Assembly: GCA_035478435.1 (NCBI GenBank)
Contig: DATIJT010000009.1
Coordinates: 124,001-188,000, forward strand
DNA from: DATLRC01 sp035478435
GTDB taxonomy: Bacteria > Patescibacteriota > Saccharimonadia > Saccharimonadales > UBA4665
Direction of reading: 5' to 3'
Length of the DNA stretch: 64,000 bases
Shown: piece after piece, positions 23,919 through 32,970 of the stretch
Layout of the letters: every line of letters begins with the position of its first letter
Position numbering within the stretch: position 1 is the stretch's first letter
Notes under the pieces: model-generated
What the model was told of the DNA's origin: nothing
Databases searched by the model: none
Seen by the model: the letters and a program-made list of their open reading frames with translations, nothing else
Program-made: the position numbers and the translations under genes

Positions 23919-24665
23919 TTAAACTGTTGGTGGTGGTACAACACAAACGGCTAACACATTGCGGAGAATTTCTTCGCCGCTCTGAGGAGGACGGTCTCCA
24001 CCCGAAACTCCCACAATCACACAAGGAGATCCGATGCCTTCTACTCCAATTACTGTGCTGTTCATATCTTTGACTTTTATACCAATATTGCAAATTGCGG
24101 CACCGAATCTACCAGCCCTTACACGAGACACATCTACATTTAAATTTTGTGCCACTCTTTCTTCATTCAAGTTAGATGGTACTCCTGTCCAGGCTTCAGG
24201 CTTGTCGGCCTGACATTTTTGGGAAGCGACTTTAGGAGTAATTTCGGGTGTAGGTTTAGCGCTACCATTAGCATCGCAATCTGGCAATTGAGTCCTGAGC
24301 GCGTCAAGGCCTGGTTCAATTTGTGGTTTGGGTTCTGTAGTTTTGCTCCCTGCCGTGTAGACTCCTACGTACCCCGTATCTTTTCCGTGGCTGACAAGCA
24401 GCTGGCTATTTTTAGGGTAATCTTTTCTGTAGACTATGCAACCGGCAAAAGCAGTTCCGCCAGCCTCAATCTTACCTTTCTTAGTTTTGCTGTTGTATGT
24501 GTCCGGATTATCGCTCAACAGCAAAGGCACATTTAAAATATTTTTGACTACTATTCCGCCAGTGACTCTAGGCAATGGAGTTTTGCTCTCCTGATTACCG
24601 CCCTCACAACCTGTTAAGGCGACAGTTGCCGCTAAACCAAGACCTAATAATTCTCTTTTCATCAC
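23919..24665 (-). CDS. Predicted lipoprotein, Cys-rich, unknown
   Basis: MMKRELLGLGLAATVALTGCEGG is a lipoprotein signal with lipobox ALTGC. The mature 229 residues contain several Cys (AFAGCIVYRKDY, LPDCDANG, SQKCQADK, AAICNIG, SPCVIVG, LAVCVVPP), suggesting disulfides on the cell surface. It is preceded by a copy of the 31-bp repeat at 24730-24760. Confidence 0.6.
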   Translation of the reverse strand: MMKRELLGLGLAATVALTGCEGGNQESKTPLPRVTGGIVVKNILNVPLLLSDNPDTYNSKTKKGKIEAGGTAFAGCIVYRKDYPKNSQLLVSHGKDTGYVGVYTAGSKTTEPKPQIEPGLDALRTQLPDCDANGSAKPTPEITPKVASQKCQADKPEAWTGVPSNLNEERVAQNLNVDVSRVRAGRFGAAICNIGIKVKDMNSTVIGVEGIGSPCVIVGVSGGDRPPQSGEEILRNVLAVCVVPPPTV

Positions 24666-24729
24666 AAAACACTAACATAAATTGAAGCTATATGCAATAG
24701 CCAATTCTGATGGTATAACTACCCTCATG

Positions 24730-24760
24730 TGGCAGGAGTTCGTGTCGGAGCATAGAACTT
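24730..24760 (+). repeat. 31-bp direct repeat, copy R1
   Basis: TGGCAGGAGTTCGTGTCGGA followed by GCATAGAACTT. It matches 25387-25417 at 29 of 31 positions in the same orientation. Each copy lies just upstream of a minus-strand gene's promoter region. A weaker relative (CAGGAGTGAGCGTATAACAG) is at 26360-26384. Confidence 0.75.
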
Positions 24761-24802
24761 AACTTAATAATTATCACGTAGTTAAATAACCTAAGGAAAA
24801 TA

Positions 24803-25333
24803 CTACTGGGTTTCAATTTTATCCAAAAAGTCACTCAGAACAACCACTTTGCTGTGAATATCTATGTATGGCTCACTCCAGGTTATTTGGCCCATTACGC
24901 TATAAAGATAATCTCCTGATAGCACCCAGCAAATGCCAATAGTATCCATTGAGATAGGAGATTGGCGAGGATTGTATAGTACTCTTACCTCCGGTTTTGT
25001 GTCTTCTGTTATCTCACCCTCGCCACAGCCAAAAAGCTCGATTTCATAATATGAATCGGGGTAAGGATCCCACACTCCGCCTTCAAGTAGTACTCTACGC
25101 CTTTTTGTTAGCACTAACCTACCATCATTATGAACAACTTCACGACCAGCCCTTTCCCCAATATCCTCAAATCTACCTTCATACGGCTCTAACCCAGGTA
25201 GCTTATTTTTGATTTTTCTACTTAATGACCGGGCATCTTCTTTGAGTAGCTGCGCTTCAGGTGTTGGCTGTTCTCTTTCTAGCTTTCTGACAGCTTCTGC
25301 CAGCTCCATCATACCGTCTTCGTTTATTGACAT
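24803..25333 (-). CDS. Hypothetical protein
   Basis: The 176 residues show an N-terminal helical region (MMELAEAVRKLEREQPTPEAQLLKEDARSL in two parts) and a beta-rich C-terminal domain with many aromatic residues (VWDPYPDSYYEIELFGC). No family is recognised. It has a consensus promoter and GGAG 7 nt before the ATG. Confidence 0.5.
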   Translation of the reverse strand: MSINEDGMMELAEAVRKLEREQPTPEAQLLKEDARSLSRKIKNKLPGLEPYEGRFEDIGERAGREVVHNDGRLVLTKRRRVLLEGGVWDPYPDSYYEIELFGCGEGEITEDTKPEVRVLYNPRQSPISMDTIGICWVLSGDYLYSVMGQITWSEPYIDIHSKVVVLSDFLDKIETQ

Positions 25334-25357
25334 TGCACAACTCCATTAATCAAGTAT

Positions 25358-25386
25358 AAAATACTATAATTTATGTAAGTTGTCAA
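25358..25386 (-). promoter_or_regulatory. Promoter of the 176-residue gene
   Basis: TTGACA, a 17-nt spacer and TATTTT on the minus strand, immediately downstream of repeat R2. A Shine-Dalgarno-containing leader of about 20 nt follows. Confidence 0.65.
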
Positions 25387-25417
25387 TGGCAGGAGTTCGT
25401 GTCGGAGCACAGAGCTT
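25387..25417 (+). repeat. 31-bp direct repeat, copy R2
   Basis: Same sequence as 24730-24760 with two substitutions. It abuts the -35 box of the minus-strand gene. Confidence 0.75.
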
Positions 25418-25472
25418 TTCTAAAGACGAAGTTAGCTAGTTACAACATCACTGTCTCTGGTAGGATAAGGTC

Positions 25473-26345
25473 ATGAAAAGAGGACTTTACGAACGAGTAC
25501 TGCCAACCGATCGATGGTCTGCAAGAATCGTAAGCCCAGTCGATATTCGGCATAATATACCTCAAGATTATGACAGTATTGCGGTGCTAGTCGGTGGTTG
25601 GGGCAAAGCCCCAGAACGTTATAGGCGGTTAATGGGCAGGATTCTCGCGGAAGGCATTTTAGCTCTCGGCGTTGACACGAGATGGGCGTATTCGGATCGG
25701 CGGCAACCTCGCAAAAACCTAATCCAGCAATCCTGGCGGGTAGGCTCAAATAATCCAGACTTTGATGTTACTTCACGAGCAGATAACCGCTGGCTGTACA
25801 GACAACCTACGACACTTCTGGACGTCTTAGACCGACTAGAGGTTGGCGAAAGATCATATATTGGCCATTCTAAAGGTGGAAGCATAGCCACATTGGCTAC
25901 AGTCGCTCGGCCCGACGAAGTAAAGAAACTCATAGTAGTAAACGGTGCGGGTACAGGAGATAGTTCAAACGGAATAGCCAGGCTTGTAAGATCAAATAAA
26001 AACCGAGCAAAGGAGCTAGTTCATACAAGAGCAGATCTGGCGGAGGCTATGCTGAGCGCCCTGGGGAGTACCGTCTACACAATGGCTCACCTGCGAAGAA
26101 CGAATGAAGAACGTAGGCGTGACCTCCAGAAGACTGATACTTGGAGTAATATCGATAAGCTTGAGTTTGAGGATGTAGACGTCACAGTAATGCACGCTAA
26201 GGAGGACGAGATGATTTCGTTTGCTGATTGTTCCGAGCGTGCAACCTCCCGGGATTGGGTTAAGTTCATCCCAACCGAAGGCGGCCATAGCAGTATCTAC
26301 GAAACAACCGTTCACAACATACTTATCGGCGAACTAAGGCTATAA
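25473..26345 (+). CDS. Alpha/beta hydrolase-fold protein
   Basis: The nucleophile elbow YIGHSKGGSIA (GxSxG), the acid loop VMHAKEDEMISF and the terminal GGHSSIY histidine are in the expected order for a hydrolase of about 290 residues. An early SIAVLVGGWGKA could be the oxyanion strand-loop. No signal peptide, so cytoplasmic. The substrate cannot be inferred. Confidence 0.75.
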   Translation: MKRGLYERVLPTDRWSARIVSPVDIRHNIPQDYDSIAVLVGGWGKAPERYRRLMGRILAEGILALGVDTRWAYSDRRQPRKNLIQQSWRVGSNNPDFDVTSRADNRWLYRQPTTLLDVLDRLEVGERSYIGHSKGGSIATLATVARPDEVKKLIVVNGAGTGDSSNGIARLVRSNKNRAKELVHTRADLAEAMLSALGSTVYTMAHLRRTNEERRRDLQKTDTWSNIDKLEFEDVDVTVMHAKEDEMISFADCSERATSRDWVKFIPTEGGHSSIYETTVHNILIGELRL

Positions 26346-26435
26346 ATTCCCCCTAAGTACAGGAGTGAGCGTATAACAGAACTTATTAGTTGTCAGAAAG
26401 TCTACGATGCAATCTGTAAAATGTTCGAAAAGCTT

Positions 26436-26510
26436 TGGCAGGGGCACGTGGAATCGAACCACGATCTGCGGTTTTGGAGACCGCTATACTAACCGTTGTA
26501 ATATGCCCCT
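26436..26510 (-). tRNA. tRNA-Trp (CCA anticodon)
   Basis: The minus strand folds as a cloverleaf: acceptor AGGGGCA/TGCCCCT, anticodon loop CTCCAAA with anticodon CCA, T-arm GTTCGATTC, discriminator G and encoded CCA end. The trpS gene is in the same window. Confidence 0.95.
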
Positions 26511-26640
26511 TCGATCTGATTAATAATAAGCCAAAATGCTTAAATTGTCACCCTGGGGCCAGCAACAATAAAATGGTTGTGCTTGATCTGTTTTTCATCT
26601 AAAATTAGAGCGAAATTAACAAACAGTGAAACAGAGGGTG

Positions 26641-27849
26641 ATGAAAATACTGATGCTCGGGTGGGAGCTGCCTCCCCATAACAGTGGTGGTTTGGGTGTA
26701 GCTTGCTATAACCTTTGTAAGGCCCTTACTAAATCCGACATAGATATTGAGTTTATAGTTCCCTATTCCGATCAGCATGAGGTTGATTTTATGGCGGTTA
26801 CTCCAGCGTTAAACCACAGCGCCAAGGCGTTGCAGGCCGGGGCCAGCGCTTACCACAGCTACAAATATAGCAACGAAGAATTGTATGCTGCCTACCAGGA
26901 TATCTTTAGCCAACAAAGAGTTTATGAAAATAATATCCTCAAAGTAGTCGCCGAAAAAGAGTTTGATATCGTCCATGCCCATGATTGGCTGACCTTCCGG
27001 GCCGCACTGCGACTCAAAGAGGAATATGGCTGGCCGGTTGTCATGCATGTCCATTCCGTTGAATCTGACCGGGCGGGTGGCAACCACGGCAACCCCTTGG
27101 TCCACGAAATAGAGGATGTAGCGCTGCATTTAGCGGACCAAATAGTAGCGGTTAGTGGCTACACCAAAGATTTGATAGTCCGCGATTATGGCGTACCGGC
27201 TAGTAAAATCCAAGTCGTCCATAACAGTCTGGATTTAGATGAGCTTTCACCACTTGACGACCAAAATGTTTACCACTACCTAACCGCTGTGCGCTCTAGG
27301 GGTTACCGCGTTGTAGTTAGTGTCGGCCGTTTAACCATCCAAAAAGGGCTGACGAATCTATTAAGGGCTTTTAAAGAAGTAGTTGGCCGCGAACCAAAAA
27401 CATTTTTACTAATTGTTGGCAGTGGCGACCAATATTATGAGCTAATTGAAGAGGCGGCTTCTTTAGGCATCGCCCGTCAGGTATTTTTCGCGGGCTTTCA
27501 GCGCGGTAAACCCTGGCGTGATGCTTTTGCTGTCGGCGATTTGTTCGTCTTGCCCTCAGTGTCTGAACCGTTTGGCTTGACACCCCTGGAAGCCATCGGC
27601 TACGGTACGCCCGCCCTGGTCAGCCGCCAATCCGGCGTTAGCGAGGTCTTGCGCAGTTGCTTAAAAGTTGATTTTTGGGACATTAGCGAAATGGCCAACC
27701 AAATAACCGCCGTCATCCGCAGCCCGGCGCTACGCCAAAGCCTGCAGCAAAATGCCCTGGCCGAAGTTGCCAGCCAGTCCTGGGCCCAGGCAGCCGATAA
27801 AATGTTGGCTATCTATGAGGATACCTTAAAGGAAAAGGTGCCCGTATGA
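26641..27849 (+). CDS. Family 4 glycosyltransferase (glycogen-synthase-like)
   Basis: A GT-B enzyme: MKILMLGWELPPHNSGGLGV, IVHAHDWLTFRAAL, VVSVGRLTIQKGLTNLL and EPFGLTPLEAIGYGTPAL (the E-x7-E donor-binding motif). The start resembles glycogen/starch synthases, and the downstream GH57, GH15 and ROK genes support a role in alpha-glucan synthesis. A GTG 15 nt upstream is an alternative start. It overlaps the next gene by 4 nt (ATGA), so the cluster is an operon. Confidence 0.85.
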   Translation: MKILMLGWELPPHNSGGLGVACYNLCKALTKSDIDIEFIVPYSDQHEVDFMAVTPALNHSAKALQAGASAYHSYKYSNEELYAAYQDIFSQQRVYENNILKVVAEKEFDIVHAHDWLTFRAALRLKEEYGWPVVMHVHSVESDRAGGNHGNPLVHEIEDVALHLADQIVAVSGYTKDLIVRDYGVPASKIQVVHNSLDLDELSPLDDQNVYHYLTAVRSRGYRVVVSVGRLTIQKGLTNLLRAFKEVVGREPKTFLLIVGSGDQYYELIEEAASLGIARQVFFAGFQRGKPWRDAFAVGDLFVLPSVSEPFGLTPLEAIGYGTPALVSRQSGVSEVLRSCLKVDFWDISEMANQITAVIRSPALRQSLQQNALAEVASQSWAQAADKMLAIYEDTLKEKVPV

Positions 27850-29054
27850 GCCGCTCGATAGTCCTTTACTTACACGTCCACCAGCCCTATCGCTTGCGGC
27901 ACTACACCATCTTCGACGCTGGCCAAAAGCATGATTATTTTTCGGCCGACAGCGAGGCTCCAGGCAATAACCAACGGATTTTAGAAAAGGTAGCCCAGAA
28001 GTCTTACTTGCCTACCAACCAACGACTCCTGAAATTGCTAGAACAACATCCTGAATTTAAATTAAGTCTATCGATTACTGGAGTGGTGCTGGAGCAATTA
28101 GAAAAGTGGGCGCCCGAAGTGCTGCACTCCTTTCAAGAGCTTGTCCGCACGGGGCGGGTGGAAATTGTTGGCGAAACTTACCATCACAGCCTAGCGTTTT
28201 TCTACTCCAAGCCAGAGTTTGAGATGCAAGTTAAAATGCACCGCGAAAAAGTACAGGCTCTGTTCGACCAAACGCCTCAAGTATTTCGCAATACCGAATT
28301 GGCTTACAACAACGACCTGGCTTACTGGGCCGACAAAGCCGGCTACAAAGCTATTTTGGCGGAAGGCTGGCCGCCAGTATTAGGCTGGCGTAATGCTAAC
28401 TACGTTTACCGCCCAACTTACACCGAAAATATCCGCTTACTGATGAAAAATTACAAACTGAGCGACGATATTGCCTTTCGTTTTGGCGATAAAGCGTGGA
28501 GTGAATGGCCGCTAACGGTTGAAAAGTTCGTGGACTGGCTGAACGCTGATAAAAACGCCACTAATTTTAACTTATTCATGGACTACGAAACTTTTGGTGA
28601 GCACCAGTGGGAAGATTCCGGCATTTTTGACTTCCTCAACCACTTGCCTAACGAATGGTTAAAAACTGGCGGCAATTCCTTTGCCACGCTATCGGAAATT
28701 GCCGACGCCCACGATCCGGTAGACACTGTGGACGTGCCGCACACCATCACTTGGGCCGATACTGAGCGGGATTTGTCGGCTTGGCTGGGCAACGATATGC
28801 AGCAAGAAGCCCTGAAAGCCCTCTATGATCTGCAAGATCAGATTATTTCCACGGGTAATCTAGCTCTAATTGATGATTGGCGGCGACTGCAAACTTCCGA
28901 CCATTTCTACTACATGTGTACCAAGTGGTTTAACGACGGCGACATCCATGCCTATTTTAGCCCCTACGAAACGCCTTACGAAGCCTTCACTAACTTTATG
29001 AACGCTTACCACGACTTACGTTACCGCCTAACTGAGGAAGGCATCGAAGTATGA
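27846..29054 (+). CDS. Glycoside hydrolase family 57 protein
   Basis: It opens with LYLHVHQPYRLRHY, the first GH57 motif. The nucleophile region FRNTELAYNNDLAYWADK and the acid region LFMDYETFGEHQWE follow at the usual spacing. GH57 enzymes are amylases, branching enzymes or 4-alpha-glucanotransferases acting on alpha-1,4-glucans. At 402 residues it is close to the short bacterial alpha-amylase type. No signal peptide, so it works on intracellular glucan. Confidence 0.9.
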   Translation: MSRSIVLYLHVHQPYRLRHYTIFDAGQKHDYFSADSEAPGNNQRILEKVAQKSYLPTNQRLLKLLEQHPEFKLSLSITGVVLEQLEKWAPEVLHSFQELVRTGRVEIVGETYHHSLAFFYSKPEFEMQVKMHREKVQALFDQTPQVFRNTELAYNNDLAYWADKAGYKAILAEGWPPVLGWRNANYVYRPTYTENIRLLMKNYKLSDDIAFRFGDKAWSEWPLTVEKFVDWLNADKNATNFNLFMDYETFGEHQWEDSGIFDFLNHLPNEWLKTGGNSFATLSEIADAHDPVDTVDVPHTITWADTERDLSAWLGNDMQQEALKALYDLQDQIISTGNLALIDDWRRLQTSDHFYYMCTKWFNDGDIHAYFSPYETPYEAFTNFMNAYHDLRYRLTEEGIEV

Positions 29055-29233
29055 CAAAATTTTCAGTAATTCCTAGTTTGAGTGCCATGCAAGGAAAAAG
29101 TGAGCAGCGGAGCGAAACGTATATGCAATACGGAGAGCGAGCAGCGGAGCTTTTGACGCAGCAGGGTGCCAAAAGTATTGGCAGAGTTAGGGGCTCTGCC
29201 GCTAAGTCGGCCAATACGGCCAGGGATTACTGA
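29051..29233 (+). CDS. Possible 60-residue coupled ORF
   Basis: The frame starts inside the GH57 stop (ATGA) and ends in the GH15 start (TGATG), so translation could pass through all three. The product (MTKFSVIPSLSAMQGKSEQR...) is basic and has no known domain. The DNA contains a repeated GAGCAGCGGAGC. It may equally be a non-coding spacer. Confidence 0.35.
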   Translation: MTKFSVIPSLSAMQGKSEQRSETYMQYGERAAELLTQQGAKSIGRVRGSAAKSANTARDY

Positions 29234-31185
29234 TGGGTAGGCCGGTAGTGCTCAGTAACGGCCAGCTCTTCGTCGGGCTGGACGAAAGCGGCCTGGTGCA
29301 TGACTTTTACTACCCTTATGTCGGCCTGGATAACCTGACCAATGCCAGGAGTTCACAGCATAAAATTGGCGTCTGGGTAGACGGCATTTTCCACTGGGTA
29401 AACGATGGCAGCTGGGATGTCAAAGTCGATTTTGAGGCCGACGCCTTAATAAGTAACATTCAGATGCGACAGCCAGACCTTAAAATCCTGCTGGAATTTC
29501 AGGATTTTGTTGACCCGCTTTATAACGCCCTGATTCGGCGAGTTAAAGTGACCAACCACAGCAAGCAAGAGCGCGACATAAGAGTCTTCATGCACCAAGT
29601 CTTTCAAATTGGCCGGGCCGGCCGGGCAGACACAGCGCTGTACGTGCCCGATGACCACTACATATTGGATTACAAGGGCCGTTGCTGTTTGCTGATTGCC
29701 GGCAAGTTCATGGACGGCACGGACTTTGACCAATTCGCCGTCGGCAATTACGGCATTGAAGCCAAAGTCGGCACCTACAAAGACGCCGAAGACGGCGAAC
29801 TATCCGGCAACTTGGTCGAACATGGCGGCGTGGACAGCGTTTTGCGCTTCCAGAAAACGATCAAGGGCGATGCTTCCAGTGAATTTGATTATTGGATCGT
29901 GGCCGCCGACAGCCAGTCTGACGCCCAAGTCATTCATGCCCGCCTGAAATATTACTCTATGGACAAGCGACTGGCCGACGCTAAAGCCTACTGGCAGGAA
30001 TGGCTTGGCGACACTAGCAACCAGCTGTCTAATTTCACGGACGAACAAGCCATTGAAGCTAAAAAAAGCCTGTTGATCATCAAGGCCCACTGCGACGAGC
30101 GTGGCTCTGTCCTGGCCAGTGGTGATTCCAGCATCTTTAATTACGGCCGTGATTACTACTGTTACTGCTGGCCGAGGGACGCCGCGTATGCCATTTGGCC
30201 GCTGATCCGCCTTGGCCACTACGACGAAGCTAAGAAGTTTTTTGAGTTTACGCGCGACACCATGCACCGTGATGGCTACCTAGCGCACAAATACCAACCC
30301 GACCGGGCGATAGGCAGTACTTGGCACCCACTAGTGCATGGCCGCTTTAAAGAGTTAGCTATCCAAGAAGACGAAACGGCCAGTGTCATTTACATGCTCG
30401 GTGAGTACTACAAAGCCAGCAAAGACCGCACCCTGATACATAACTTTTTTGACACCTTTATTGACCCTTGCGCCAACTTTTTAGCTGAATTTATCGACAC
30501 CACGACCGGCTTACCCCACGCCAGCTACGACCTGTGGGAACAGAAATTCTTAACTTCTACTTATACAGTCTGCACTGTCATCGCCGGGCTAGAAACTGCC
30601 GCCGAACTGGCTGAGGCGGTTGATTACCCCGATAATGCCGTGCGCTGGCGGCGCATGGCCGGTAATATTCGCGGCAACCTAGACAAACTTTACCATCCTG
30701 ACGGCTACTTCCGTAAAGGCTTCCTGCTGCAGCAGGATGGCAGTTTGGCTTATGACGATACTCTGGATGCCTCCAGCTTTTACGGGCCTTTTATGTTTGC
30801 CCGCTTGCCGCTCGACGACGCCAGGCTGGCCAGTACCGCCCAGCAAGTTACGGACCGGCTGTTCAATTCCAGCCCGATTGGCGGCGTAGTCCGGTTTGAA
30901 AATGACGATTACTTCCTAGATAAGCGCCAGTATAAAGGCAACCCCTGGTTTGTTTGCACTATGTGGCTAGCACAATACTTCTTCTGCATCGGCGAGAACG
31001 ACAAAGCCAAATCGCTGCTTGATTGGGGCTTGCAGCGGCGCGCTCAGAGCGGGGCTTTTAGTGAGCAATATGACCCGGAAAACGGCTTCGCCATCGGTGT
31101 CACGCCGCTAGTTTGGAGCCACGCCGAATACATCAATACCCTGCTCGATATGGCCGCTCCGAAAAAACCTATGGTAAACTCCTAA
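29233..31185 (+). CDS. Glycoside hydrolase family 15 (glucoamylase-like)
   Basis: An N-terminal beta-sandwich (residues 1-260) is followed by an (alpha/alpha)6 barrel. YCYCWPRDAAYAIWPLI is the typical barrel entry, ASYDLWEQKFLTSTYT holds the likely acid Glu, and VWSHAEYINTLLDMA the likely base Glu. The family releases glucose from alpha-glucans or trehalose. At 650 residues the length is normal. The glucose could be phosphorylated by the ROK kinase encoded next. Confidence 0.9.
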   Translation: MGRPVVLSNGQLFVGLDESGLVHDFYYPYVGLDNLTNARSSQHKIGVWVDGIFHWVNDGSWDVKVDFEADALISNIQMRQPDLKILLEFQDFVDPLYNALIRRVKVTNHSKQERDIRVFMHQVFQIGRAGRADTALYVPDDHYILDYKGRCCLLIAGKFMDGTDFDQFAVGNYGIEAKVGTYKDAEDGELSGNLVEHGGVDSVLRFQKTIKGDASSEFDYWIVAADSQSDAQVIHARLKYYSMDKRLADAKAYWQEWLGDTSNQLSNFTDEQAIEAKKSLLIIKAHCDERGSVLASGDSSIFNYGRDYYCYCWPRDAAYAIWPLIRLGHYDEAKKFFEFTRDTMHRDGYLAHKYQPDRAIGSTWHPLVHGRFKELAIQEDETASVIYMLGEYYKASKDRTLIHNFFDTFIDPCANFLAEFIDTTTGLPHASYDLWEQKFLTSTYTVCTVIAGLETAAELAEAVDYPDNAVRWRRMAGNIRGNLDKLYHPDGYFRKGFLLQQDGSLAYDDTLDASSFYGPFMFARLPLDDARLASTAQQVTDRLFNSSPIGGVVRFENDDYFLDKRQYKGNPWFVCTMWLAQYFFCIGENDKAKSLLDWGLQRRAQSGAFSEQYDPENGFAIGVTPLVWSHAEYINTLLDMAAPKKPMVNS

Positions 31186-31186
31186 T

Positions 31187-32005
31187 ATGGATAGGTTCTT
31201 AGGAATCGACATTGGCGGTACCAAAACTCTGCTAGCAACTTTGTCGGAAGACGGCCACATTCTCCAAAGCCGGCACTTTCCTACGCCCCAAAGCTATGAA
31301 GAATTCTTGCACGAGTTAACGTCTAACCTGCAAGAGCTAGAGGTTACTGACGCCAAGGCTTGCTGCATAGGCATCCCGGGCCATATAGACAGAGAAAAAG
31401 GCGTCGTATTCGCTCTAGGGAACCTGCCTTGGCGCGACAAGCCTATTCGCGACGACGTTTCTGACTTAATAAGTGGTAAAAAAGTAATTATCGAGAACGA
31501 TGCCCGCTTAGCCGGACTTTCGGAAGCCCAACTTATAAAGGACCAGTATAAAAGCGTTTTGTTTTTGACCATTAGCACCGGCATTGGTGGGGCTTTAATT
31601 GAAGACGGTCAAATAGTTAACGCCCTACGGGACATGGAAATGGGTTTAATGCCCTTATGGCATGGGGACGGGTTTGTGTACTGGGAAAAGTTCGCTAGTG
31701 GACGGGCAGTGGTGGAACAATTTGGTAAAAAGGCAGCTGACATAGAAGATCCGGAAACTTGGCATAAAGTAGCCGATAACATTGCCTACGGCCTGGCTGC
31801 CGTATGCTCGGTTCTTCAGCCAGAAGTTGTTGTTTTAGGGGGTAGCGTAGGCGCTCATGCCGACAAATTTGGAAACTTTGTGAAAGATTTCTTGACTCAG
31901 CACTTGCATCCGGTAGTCAGGCAGCCTAAAGCCATATTGCCAGCCCGCCGCCCAGCCGAAGCCGTCATCTTCGGCTGCTACGAGCTGCTGAAGCAAAAGA
32001 ATTAA
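31187..32005 (+). CDS. ROK-family sugar kinase (probable glucokinase)
   Basis: It has phosphate-1 FLGIDIGGTKTLLAT, a GIPGHIDREKGVV strand, the catalytic VIIENDARLAGLSEA and ISTGIGGALI. The usual ROK zinc-binding CxCGxxGC cluster is absent, in line with other zinc-site losses in this window. Glucose as substrate is inferred from the GH15/GH57 neighbours. It starts 1 nt after the GH15 stop. Confidence 0.88.
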   Translation: MDRFLGIDIGGTKTLLATLSEDGHILQSRHFPTPQSYEEFLHELTSNLQELEVTDAKACCIGIPGHIDREKGVVFALGNLPWRDKPIRDDVSDLISGKKVIIENDARLAGLSEAQLIKDQYKSVLFLTISTGIGGALIEDGQIVNALRDMEMGLMPLWHGDGFVYWEKFASGRAVVEQFGKKAADIEDPETWHKVADNIAYGLAAVCSVLQPEVVVLGGSVGAHADKFGNFVKDFLTQHLHPVVRQPKAILPARRPAEAVIFGCYELLKQKN

Positions 32006-32028
32006 ACTGCTATTTGGTTGCTTATATT

Positions 32029-32745
32029 TTATGTTGTCCGTACAATATCGCGCACAAATAGGCGCGGATTCTCAGGAGTCTGAGAAATTTCCGGTGCTTG
32101 GTGCACTGCTGGTCTTATAGATCTGACGATAACATCATCTTCGAAAACAAGAGGCGGCCGCTTACGAGCTTGTCTTGACAGCCGCCAAGCCAAGTACCTT
32201 GGATGCTGATTCGAAGAAAGCCCTTTGGCTTGGCCAGGCAAATCGAATTCGCCTTCCCACCAAACTGTTGCACCGCCACGGGTGGCGGTATATGTTACAG
32301 GATCATGGCTCTGATAGTCAGTTCTGTTTATACCGTCAAAATGTACCAACCCGGGGCTTAGAGTTCTACGGAAAAAATCTGTCCAATGTAATCCCCAAAA
32401 TTGCCGGCCATTTGTGATATTACCATTACCGCTCCTAACTTCTAAGCTATGTTGGGTGGTTTGAGAACTCTCAAGGCCTCTTAAGCAACGATAATTGGCG
32501 TCTACAAAACGAAGCAAATCAAATTCGAAGTGCGGAACTTCAAGCTGAGCACGCGGTAGACCTTTCGTAGTCAGCGATTCCCAGACTGTCCTGCATAATT
32601 CATCTGTGACGCTTATTATTTTAGGTTCCGCGCCAGTTTCTGAAAACTCCGCGTAAACGGTCAAATAAGTGTTTGGCCTAATATCTTCCGCCCACAGTTG
32701 ATCGAGCTTGCCCACGATTTCAGGAGTGGGTGAAACTATTTTCAT
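32029..32745 (-). CDS. Hypothetical protein
   Basis: I do not recognise this 238-residue protein (MKIVSPTPEIVGKLDQLWAED...). It is beta- and aromatic-rich with two nearby Trp (ATVWWEGEFDLPG) and no signal peptide. An in-frame TTG 18 nt upstream is an alternative start. It follows rpmG on the same strand and converges with the ROK gene. Confidence 0.45.
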   Translation of the reverse strand: MKIVSPTPEIVGKLDQLWAEDIRPNTYLTVYAEFSETGAEPKIISVTDELCRTVWESLTTKGLPRAQLEVPHFEFDLLRFVDANYRCLRGLESSQTTQHSLEVRSGNGNITNGRQFWGLHWTDFFRRTLSPGLVHFDGINRTDYQSHDPVTYTATRGGATVWWEGEFDLPGQAKGLSSNQHPRYLAWRLSRQARKRPPLVFEDDVIVRSIRPAVHQAPEISQTPENPRLFVRDIVRTT

Positions 32746-32769
32746 TATCTCAAAAACCGGCAATAGACT

Positions 32770-32970
32770 TTAACGTTTAGGTGCTTCGTTGCGGCCGAGG
32801 CTTTTCTTGGTTTCTACAAAAACCACGTGTTTGCGGAGTTTGGGGCTGTACTTACGTAAAGACAGTTTGTCAGGCGTGTTCATAGTATTTTTGGTAGTGT
32901 AGTAAATCCGTTCGCCGGACTCTTCGCTGACCATACCGATGATTTTACGTTTGTCGCCTTTTTTAGCCAT
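32770..32970 (-). CDS. rpmG: Ribosomal protein bL33, C-minus form
   Basis: The 66-residue protein has the L33 pattern (IIGMVSEESGERIYYTTKN, LSLRKYSPKLRKHVVFVETK) but none of the four Cys of the zinc-binding form. It lies alone, downstream of a tRNA-Thr gene on the same strand. Confidence 0.93.
   Translation of the reverse strand: MAKKGDKRKIIGMVSEESGERIYYTTKNTMNTPDKLSLRKYSPKLRKHVVFVETKKSLGRNEAPKR

Noticed and set aside
24730..26384. Integron-like attC sites flanking cassettes
   Set aside because: The repeats are direct, show no attC core (GTTRRRY) or foldable structure, and no integrase is seen.
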